This document shows, piece by piece, positions 57,720 through 64,000 of a DNA stretch of 64,000 bases (the first letter of the stretch is position 1; every line of letters begins with the position of its first letter). The notes under the pieces were generated by a model. The model had not been told where the DNA came from and did no database searches. It saw nothing but the letters and a program-made list of their open reading frames with translations. The position numbers and the translations under genes are program-made. The stretch is from Cheiracanthium punctorium (Eukaryota; Arthropoda; Arachnida; Araneae; Cheiracanthiidae): positions 992,001 through 1,056,000 of the forward strand of contig JAWZYV010016978.1 in NCBI GenBank assembly GCA_038373885.1, written 5' to 3'.

Positions 57720-58204
57720 ATCAGCGAAACTGTGTAGAAGATTTCAATCAGTGAGTTGAACTATGGTTACACCCCTACTACCAATACAATTCATTTTTCA
57801 CTGAAAATGACTTTGGAATTGCGTCAGAAATTGAGTTTACATTTGAGAACAGCTTTAATTAAAATGTACAATTCAGTTCTGGCTTTCTCTTCTTTATTCA
57901 ATAACATTTGCTGGAACAGTTGATATTAGTTTAAGAACAGACGACTGTATTTTCTTAATACGTCTTATATAATGGAATAGAAGGGGGGGGGGGTCGAAAT
58001 AATAGTGGGACTAGTAATAGAAAGTGTTAATTGGGCCCTGTTTAAGTTAGACTACGTTTTAAGCACATTTTAAAAATTGCAGACTGATTTTTTTAAATAC
58101 CTTTTAAGTAGCAAGTGCCGGATTCTGAAAAGTTTCAAGGAAAAACGATAAATATAGCAACGCAATTTATCAAAGATGGATTTTTTTTTCCCTATTCATT
58201 TTTT
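57720..58204. other. No gene recognised
   Basis: Includes a G run at 57984-57993. No motif. Confidence 0.4.
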
Positions 58205-58430
58205 ATCCTGAACCCAGTTTGTTTGTTTGATTACGGCCGGTTATCTACACTAGGGATCTAGGCCGAATGGGGGGTCTTTCTAAGGGGTCCTAACCCGCAT
58301 ATACGCAAAGTTTCGAAAAAACCACGGAAAACTCCAAACGGCTAGGCCATCGGACGCGAGCAGGGTTTGAACCAGGCACCTTCCATCTCCTAGTTCAGAG
58401 CGCCATGTGCTCGGCCACTGTCATTCACTG
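58205..58430 (-). mobile_element. tRNA-derived SINE
   Basis: Read on the minus strand from about 58430: GTGGCCGAGCACATGG (A box-like) and CTGGTTCAAACCCTG (B box) about 45 bp later form a tRNA-like RNA polymerase III promoter. A body with GGGTTAGGACCCCTTAGA and GGCCTAGATCCC parts follows, shared with 48850-48940. A weak 3' tail runs toward 58190. Target duplications were not resolved. The head could be mistaken for a tRNA gene, but the acceptor and anticodon arms do not fold well. Confidence 0.65.
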
Positions 58431-58589
58431 TCTTAGTGGGCAGGGCTATGCAAAGGAATATTTGAGATCAGCACTAGCGAAGCTACGTCTGATAATTGAA
58501 CGACAATAAATTTTAATGTAAACCGAAGCAAGGGAGAAATTTTATACCGAACGCATCAACTCTTATAGCGCTTTCCAACACAGTTTTAA

Positions 58590-59084
58590 CCCTTTAACGC
58601 GCAGTGATCCCGCTCTGGGAACACCCAACTCTGACGTTTTGACTGTTGCCAGTCACGAAGAATAGATTTGATTGCTATAAAAATAGTTGCGGGTGACATG
58701 GCTCTACGAGAATCCTTTACTTTTTAGCACGTTCATTTCCCGTAAAAAAGTTGTCACGATTCTTTTTAACAACACTGACACCTGCTGAAAAATGGAAGAA
58801 CGCGAGAACAGCAGGAAAGATTGCCCAATGCTGAAAAAAGAGCAGCCGTTGCCATCGCTCGACTTAACTACCAGCAAGATGGCGGACGATCGAAACGTTC
58901 ATCGTGTGCCACCGATCTAGAGACCCTTTTTTGACGACAGCTGGCTGTGCTCAGCAAGCTGCCGTCAAAAAAGGGGGTCTTTAGATCTGTGGCACGCGAT
59001 GAACGTTTCGATCGTCCGCCATCTTGCTGGTAGTTAAGTCGAGCGACGGCAACGGCTGCCCTTTTTTTCAGCATTGGCAAAGGG
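58590..59084. mobile_element. Palindromic piggyBac-type MITE, copy D, in the first intron of the LIX1-like gene
   Basis: The left end CCCTTTAACGCGCAGTGATC follows TTAA (58586-58589). The right end is shortened to CATTGGCAAAGGG, without a clear TTAA after it. The two arms, with CAAGATGGCGGACGATCG and CGATCGTCCGCCATCTTG, pair around a centre near 58945 that contains AAAAAAGG(G)/CCCTTTTTT arms. It ends 46 bp from the end of the host exon, inside the intron. Confidence 0.82.
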
Positions 59085-59130
59085 AAATAATCCTGGCACG
59101 GTCTCTTGCCAGAACTGGGCGAGTGCTTAC

Positions 59131-59299
59131 CTCTTCCATATCCGTGCGTGTGCTTGGCGAAGCTGTTGACGACGGCATCCACGGCCTCCTTCAGGATTGT
59201 CTTGGCCCGCGCGTCGGACACCGAACCCGCAACCGGCCGGCGGCTCGGGGGAACGGGGGGCGCGGACTTCGTCTTCGACCTCGCCATGTTAGACGTCAT
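59131..59299 (-). CDS. LIX1-like (lowfat family) protein, first coding exon
   Basis: From ATG at 59299 the exon encodes 56 residues and one base of the next codon. After a Pro/Ser-rich leader, residues from about 34 read ILKEAVDAVVNSFAKHTHGY followed by GR. I recall the human LIX1L exon 1 ending as [20 protein letters not shown] then R-VNVVEALQEFW. The exon ends G|GTAAGC, a strong donor; the leftover G would start a GTN (Val) codon, as expected from R-VNVV. LIX1/lowfat proteins have a double-stranded-RNA-binding-like fold. In flies lowfat supports Fat-Dachsous planar polarity and growth signalling; that role is family knowledge. A second ATG at 59287 has the better context (AACATGG). Later exons were not found in the window by eye. 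The GC content is far above the flanks. Reading through the donor gives a spurious longer frame that ends in the MITE. Confidence 0.85.
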
Positions 59300-59960
59300 G
59301 CCTCCTCACAACACCCGACGATCACTTTTTTTTTCTCGAAGAAGAGCTCTTCACTCGGCACTACCGACAATGTTGGATATCTTTCCCTCCGCTATCCAGA
59401 GCGCGCGAACAGAAAAATTGAAATAGCGAAGCACCAAGAGCGACTGTGGAAAGCACCAGCACGAGAAATTATCCAGTCTGAGGCAGGGGGGGGGGGGGGA
59501 AAAGAGAGCACTTTTTCAGCGGAACAGCACACGACAGCAACAACACACAACACACATCGTTCGTACTCGCACAGAAACTCTTCGGGGTCCCTTCTTTTTT
59601 ATTTTTTTTTTTTTTTCCGCCGTGCGTACAACTTCTCTGGAACGAGAGAGAGCGAGAACGCGCGGGACGGCAGACGCGACGTTTATGTCAGCTGCTCGAA
59701 GGGCGAACTTTTCCAGAGACCGGATAGGTGGCGCCCCGAGTAAATACTTTCTATTATTATTATTATTTAAAAGGTGAGCGGACAGGTGCGCTGCTGCGTA
59801 GTTTGGCAGAGGATCGCTTGTCTTGGCGAATAAAATAGTTAACTCACTCGCGAAAAGCGCTGCGACGGTTCCAGAAACCTTATACAACGAATAGAAGCAG
59901 AACTTCTTGCGGTCGAAATATCGCAATGACTGGATGAAGTACATTAAATAGACAATTACG
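59300..59960 (-). promoter_or_regulatory. 5' UTR and probable promoter region of the LIX1-like gene
   Basis: GC-rich, CG-containing DNA directly upstream of the start codon, typical of a promoter of a broadly expressed gene. No TATA box is placed convincingly. There is an E-box-like CAGCTG at about 59690 and a G run near 59487-59498. The 142-codon minus frame (59516-59944) and plus frames here have no supported protein. The transcription start is not determined. A 5' untranslated intron is possible. Confidence 0.5.
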
Positions 59961-60268
59961 TGGAAATAAGAATATAAATAATATAAAAATAGTAATTAAT
60001 AGATGCCAATAAGTCATATAAAAAAAACTCGATAAAGTTTGTTTTTTCTAAAACCACATAAGTCAAGGTTTTTGAAAACACTATCAAATGCAGTTTTTAA
60101 AAATATTTTTTATATAATTTTTAATGAGAGAATAAAAAGGTTACGGATTTTGAAGCCTAATCATGCTAATAAACCCAACAACGTCCAAAAAAGCTCTACT
60201 TTTTTGTGTGTGTACGTATGTACGCATGCGGAAATCTGCAAAGCCAGTGTTGGGGCCAAACGGTGGAG
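59961..60268. other. No gene recognised
   Basis: GC drops back to the AT-rich background. A TGTGTGTACGTATGTACG stretch is near 60207-60224. Confidence 0.4.
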
Positions 60269-60276
60269 AGTGGGGG

Positions 60277-60448
60277 CAGTGGCGTAGCCATTCTTCATGG
60301 GGGGGTTGTAACCTCCCTATGAAGAATTATTTTTGTCATACAAAATGTATTTTCTTCACTCTCTAATGACACGCATGTATACATGTATATGAGTTGCAGT
60401 AGTCGTAAACCCCCCCCCCCCCATGAAAACTTTTTGGCTACGCCACTG
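60277..60448. mobile_element. hAT MITE, CAGGGGCGTAGCCA family, copy 3 (diverged)
   Basis: 172 bp with ends CAGTGGCGTAGCCA and, read inward, CAGTGGCGTAGCCAAAAAG. Interior matches copies 1 and 2 (TACAAAATGTAT, TATATGAGTTG). Flanks both contain TGGGGG, an imperfect duplication. More diverged than the other two, so older. Confidence 0.88.
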
Positions 60449-61067
60449 CTGGGGGCGATGCAGATTTGATTCTAAACTCCTGTTCAGTTGCGTTGTTAGT
60501 TAGAGAGTTTAACCCATCATTGAATCCAAGTTTAACTTATTCGCTCTCGTCATCGAAGAGACTCTCCTTTGAGGTCTACTTTGTCGCTTTCCGTCATGGA
60601 ACGTTGAATGTTCCCCCAGAACAGAACCCAGCGATTGCATAAGCGTAATTCTGGTCACCAGTGGACCATTGAACGTACCGTGTTGGGAATCTATAAGAGT
60701 TCGTTTAAGGGGAATCTTCGTCTTTTCAGTGATGAGAGCGAGTTCTGATAAAACGGTTCTGGCTGCGCAAGAGAGGCTTTTAGCAGTAAGAGCCGTCCAG
60801 AGAGAAGTGGGAAAAGGGAGGAACTGATGACGATAATAAAAATGTAATAATAATTAAAATAATATATAATCAATAATAAACAAATTAAATCATCAGTTAC
60901 AAAAATATTCCGGAAATATTATACTTCACACAAGCTATGTTGTGCATTTCTTGCAAACGAAGAACTTAAATGATTTCTGAAACTTACAGAAAAGAACTCC
61001 TTAAACACAAAATCACTTAGCGAAATTTTCCATAATGTGACAGTTATTGTTAACACATTACTGTGTG

Positions 61068-61098
<31 letters not shown>

Positions 61099-61435
61099 AT
61101 TCCCGCCGAGTGTTCCGTCCTTTTTATAAGTTAATTGTTGCCAAGTGTGAGCAGAAAACTTCTGAAGAAAGAATTGTTCTCGTGTTTTTGTGAGAGGTTT
61201 CTTAATATGTTAATTTCAAAATGCCAATAAAATCTTTTTTGAATATCTAGATATACTAGAATTGTTTTATTTGTTTTTGAAAAAAAAATATTTTTTGAAT
61301 ATCTAGATATACTTGAATTATTTTATTTGTTTTTGAAAAAAAAAAAAAAAAAAAAAAAAATTAAGAAATTTCTGCCTTTTATTCCCTTGGAATGTATTAA
61401 ATCACATTTTTTTTTTTTTTTTTTCCTTTTTCAAG
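60449..61435. repeat. No gene; GATA microsatellite, 56 bp tandem repeat, poly-A
   Basis: (GATA)n at 61078-61099. A 56 bp unit containing GAATATCTAGATATACT(A/T)GAA and TTATTTGTTTTTGAAAAAA occurs twice, starting at 61241 and 61297. A 25 bp poly-A follows at 61336-61360. The segment 60500-60680 resembles 44555-44680 and is a dispersed repeat. Confidence 0.8.
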
Positions 61436-61760
61436 TACACCCCCTTCTTCTCATTGTACAGAAAGCGGGGATCTCCATGTCCCCGATTGATTACTTCTTG
61501 GAGATGAGGGAGAGTGGGATTCCAACCTGCTATTCTCCACTTTCAATGGACTTCCTTCTCCCTTCCTTCTGAAAATCACCTGAGAAGGAAAGAGGAGGAT
61601 CACACGCACCTGTTGCTGCTCATTCCGGCCTTCTTCCCCCCCCCCCCCTTCATTCCAGGAGGAACAGTGAACGTGACGGAACAGGTAGCTCATACCGTAC
61701 CCTTTCCAGAGAGAAATAGTATAAAGCAAGCATTCACAGCTTTTGAACACGAACTAAATT
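61436..61760. other. GC-richer segment, possible exon or UTR, unassigned
   Basis: A polypyrimidine tract ending CTTTTTCAAG just before 61435 looks like a splice acceptor for a plus-strand exon. On the minus strand, CTTTCCTTCTCAG also looks like an acceptor. The plus frame contains GISMSPIDYFLEMRESGIPT and the minus frame NEQQQVRVILLFPSQVIFRR. I recognise neither. It lies upstream of the LIX1-like gene on its strand, so a noncoding first exon or another gene's exon are both possible. Confidence 0.35.
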
Positions 61761-61948
61761 AAAATTCATCGCGTCAACCACTTTCAAAAATTTCAGAATG
61801 CCTCTTCAAACACTGTTCTATACGCTTCAGCAAGCGATAAACCATTGCCAGTCATAAAACTTTCTTTACAAAATTCTTAAGGGGACTGCATGCGATAAAA
61901 TGGTAGATTTTCAAAAAAAAAAATCGTTTTTTCATTTTTACTGTTATT
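61761..61948. other. No gene recognised
   Basis: Short AT-rich spacer before the next MITE. Confidence 0.4.
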
Positions 61949-61952
61949 TTAA

Positions 61953-62452
61953 CCCTTTGAGGCGCAACCCTTTCCCAATGCTGAATAAAGAGCAGCCGTT
62001 GCCATCGCTCGACTTAACTACCAGCAAGATGGCGGACGATCGAAACGTTCATCACGTGCCAAAGATTTGGAGACCCTTTTTTTGACGCAGCTGGCTGTGC
62101 CGCTGTCGTCAAAATAGGGTCTCTAGATCTGTGGCACGCGATGAACGTTTCGATCGTCCGCCATCTTGCTGGTAGTTAAGTCGAGCGATGGCAACGGCTG
62201 CCCTTTTTTCAGCATTGGGCAATCTTTCCAGCTATTCTCGCATTCTTCCATTTTTCAGCAGAAGTCAGTGCTATTAAAAATAATCGTGACAATTTTTTTA
62301 CGGGAAATGACGTGCGAAAAAGTTAAGGATTCTCGTGAATCTAGGTCACCCGCAACTATTTTTATAGAAATCAAATTTATTCTTCGTGACTGGCAACAGT
62401 CAAAACGTCAGAGTTTGGTGTTCCCAGAGCGTGAACACTGCGCGTTAAAGGG
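61953..62452. mobile_element. Palindromic piggyBac-type MITE, copy E (full length)
   Basis: 500 bp. TTAA at 61949-61952 on the left; TTGA (a mutated TTAA) at 62453-62456 on the right. Ends are CCCTTTGAGGCGCAACCC and, read inward, CCCTTTAACGCGCAGTG. It has both arms around a centre with GACGCAGCTGGCTGTGCC. It is the most complete copy and serves as the reference for A-D. Confidence 0.88.
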
Positions 62453-62645
62453 TTGAAGAGCGGGTTCTTAGGTTTCCAAAAATGGTTTATTTTTGTCATT
62501 ATGATAATTAGAGACCGAGTTATAGACAAAAGTGTGCACTGGAACTGAAAAAAGGTTATTCTAAAGTTAAATCTTTAATTTCATTTTCTGGTGGCCACTC
62601 AATTTAATTTTAGGAGTTGAAAGTTTAAAAAAAAAAGTTTAATTA

Positions 62646-63247
62646 CGAAGGGCATTCCATAAAAACTGAGAGTAAAATCATAAAAAATCGAGAAATATAT
62701 TCACAGCGAAAAATACATCATTCTTTTTCAAAATACCTTCCGTCAAATGATATTCAACGGTCCCATCGTTCAACCCACTTTTCAAAACAAGCAGAGAATC
62801 CCTTTTCTGGAAGCTGCTTCAAAGAACCCTCCACTGCTGAAATAACTTCAGAATCTGTGTTAAATTTTCTGCCACGGAGCTTCTCCTTCAACGTCGGAAA
62901 CAGCCAGAAATCGCATGGTGCGAGATCTGGACTGTAAGGGGATGTGGCATGATTTTAATATTATATTTACTAAGATATTGCTGAACAGAAGTAGTGACAT
63001 GCGGGCGAACATCGTCGTGATGTAATATCCAATTCCCTACCAGTTCATCTCCATTTCTGTAGGCAAATAAAACAGTTCTTTAAACTAGTACGGAACTAGG
63101 AAAATAAAATCGTCTGCTTCGTTTAGAATTTTGTATAAACGTACAGTTAACAGTTTAAAAAAAATTGCCTGCACTTCTATTTTTTAGTTTCGCGGTGTTG
63201 CCACTACGTAAAAAAATAACTTTCAGTTTTTATGGAATGCCCTTTGT
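62646..63247 (-). mobile_element. Mariner element, deletion derivative
   Basis: 602 bp between TA (62644-62645 and 63248-63249). Ends are CGAAGGGCATTCCATAAAAA and, read inward, CAAAGGGCATTCCATAAAAA, continuing CTGA(G/A)AGT. On the minus strand GNWILHHDDVRPHVT near 63000-63045 is the second-Asp motif of a mariner transposase. Upstream and downstream parts are missing or frameshifted, so no active enzyme. Confidence 0.88.
62740..63050 (-). pseudogene. Mariner transposase fragment
   Basis: Minus-strand fragment with the HHDDVRPHVT block (usual form HHDNAPAH), then QYLSKYNIKIMPHP and, in another frame, a stretch rich in typical C-terminal residues (EAASRKGILCLF). First Asp absent, third not clear. 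The piece corresponds to the C-terminal half of a 340 aa DD34D transposase. Confidence 0.75.
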
Positions 63248-63249
63248 AG

Positions 63250-63950
63250 ATTTCGAAATTTTGTGAAAATCCTTTCAAAATGTGTAAACATTTGTTGTGC
63301 AGCACGTATTAACGAATAAAACGTAGCAAACTAAATTTGGTGACATAATAGCAGGTCACATAACTTAAACTATCGGTGTCGAATTTTTAAAGAATTTTGA
63401 TTAAATTTTTGAGATTTGAAAAAAACTATTCAAAATGTGAAAATATTTCTCCATTACGTACAAACGACTGAAGTGAAAGAAATAAAATTTAGTATCGTCA
63501 GAGGTGGTCACTTAAAATATAGGCGTCAAAGTACTTTAAAATTTTCATAGATTTTGCGATTTTGTGAAAACTCAGTACATGTTTGTTCCATTCCTGAAAA
63601 ATGGAAATAACTGTTTTAACTATTTAATAGATTTTCGGATTTTGAGAAAATCCTATAAATGTGTGTTCTTCTTGTATGCGTCCCTTAAAAATGGATTAAG
63701 AGACTACAATGAAATTTAGCAAAATGATCAGCAACGATTGAAACAACGAATGTCGAAAGTTTTTGAATAAATTTTAAAACTCTTTTTTAACTGTTTATTT
63801 GCTTTTTTAGATTTTCTGAAAATTGCGAAAAATGTTTTTGAGGCGTAATCTTAAAATATCTCTAATGAATCAAACAAAATTTAGTTGCAGGTTAGGATTG
63901 ACTTGAAAAGCTCATTCAACACGAATAAAACTTTAATTTTAAAATTTAAA
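63250..63950. repeat. Degenerate tandem array of roughly 80-180 bp units
   Basis: Phrases AGATTTNNNATTTTGNGAAAAN followed by AAATGTGTNNNC and, further on, AAA(C/T)AAATTTAG recur at about 63248, 63411, 63550, 63628 and 63808. Spacing is irregular, so units have gained and lost sequence. No coding frame. It could be a satellite remnant. Confidence 0.55.
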
Positions 63951-63958
63951 AAAATTCC

Positions 63959-64000
63959 CTATTGTGACAATTTTACTCATCAGTAAAATTGTCACAATAG
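63959..64000. repeat. Perfect 19 bp hairpin at the window edge
   Basis: CTATTGTGACAATTTTACT (63959-63977), loop CATC, then its exact complement AGTAAAATTGTCACAATAG ending at the last base. The window stops here, so a longer palindrome or an element end may continue outside. Confidence 0.9.

Noticed and set aside
58340..58430. A tRNA gene on the minus strand
   Set aside because: A and B boxes are present, but a cloverleaf with a proper anticodon arm was not evident, and a SINE body follows.
58868..59130. Extension of the LIX1-like frame to 143 residues
   Set aside because: The part below 59131 lies after a strong splice donor and is derived from the MITE. The conserved peptide ends exactly at the donor.
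59024..59743. 239-codon plus-strand reading frame as a gene
   Set aside because: It is antisense to the LIX1-like exon and includes MITE sequence and promoter DNA. It shows no domain and low-complexity Phe/Arg stretches.
63250..63950. CRISPR or ordered satellite array
   Set aside because: Unit length varies and sequence is degenerate; no repeat-spacer structure.
1..64000. A novel gene cluster or defence system
   Set aside because: Apart from one host exon, every protein motif I could recognise belongs to mobile elements. Nothing co-oriented or functionally linked was seen.

Overview
This window is AT-rich eukaryotic nuclear DNA, most likely from an arthropod and probably a chelicerate such as a spider. 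The evidence is one intron-containing animal gene surrounded by dense, multi-layered Tc1/mariner, hAT, piggyBac, pogo, Helitron, LTR and SINE debris, together with long poly-T/poly-A and TA/GT/TC microsatellites. The taxon is an inference from this repeat mix; no rRNA, mitochondrial or other taxon-specific gene is present. Nothing bacterial or operonic is seen, and no CRISPR array.

The only host gene recognised with confidence is the first coding exon of a LIX1-like (lowfat family) gene on the minus strand at 59131-59299. Its exon ends in the conserved peptide GYGR with a split G|TN codon and a good splice donor. A GC-rich 5' flank lies at 59300-59960, and the rest of the gene must lie at lower coordinates or outside the window. 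Whether most of the window is the long first intron of this gene or intergenic DNA cannot be decided from the sequence. Three GC-richer islands (18637-19075, 23290-23780, 61436-61760) have no assignment and are candidates for exons or control regions.

Layout. 0.4-3.3 kb: a broken mariner-like transposase and a nearly complete Tc1 element. 5.6-6.9 kb: two palindromic piggyBac-type MITEs. 7.5-12.4 kb: a 5 kb hAT-type element carrying a Helitron and another hAT element. 12.9-17.2 kb: hAT MITEs, a D,D41D mariner nested in a hAT-like element, and a SINE nested in a hAT element. 19.4-24.7 kb: a mariner-like relic whose right end is split by an internally deleted LTR retrotransposon and a pogo/Tigger element. 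26.1-28.7 kb: a D,D41D mariner with about 290 bp terminal repeats and a transposase read in two overlapping frames. 29-35 kb: scattered MITEs and a Tc1 deletion derivative. 35.4-37.9 kb: a pogo-type DNA-binding domain cut at its second codon by a 2 kb hAT insertion. 39.3-41.5 and 43.1-48.8 kb: further nested elements. 49.8-58.4 kb: hAT and piggyBac transposase fragments, MITEs and SINEs. 58.6-59.3 kb: the LIX1-like exon with a MITE just inside its first intron. 61.9-64 kb: more MITEs, a degenerate tandem array and a perfect hairpin at the window edge.

Most apparently long reading frames here are transposase remnants, or antisense or palindromic artefacts of repeats. The longest, 239 codons at 59024-59743 plus, is antisense to the LIX1-like exon and runs through a MITE. 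I did not find a convincing new gene system. The most distinctive content is the D,D41D mariner set, the nested hAT structures proven by perfect 8 bp target duplications, the palindromic piggyBac-type MITE family, and the LTR element that retains only the pol tail. All boundaries were read by eye, and no database search or alignment was run.
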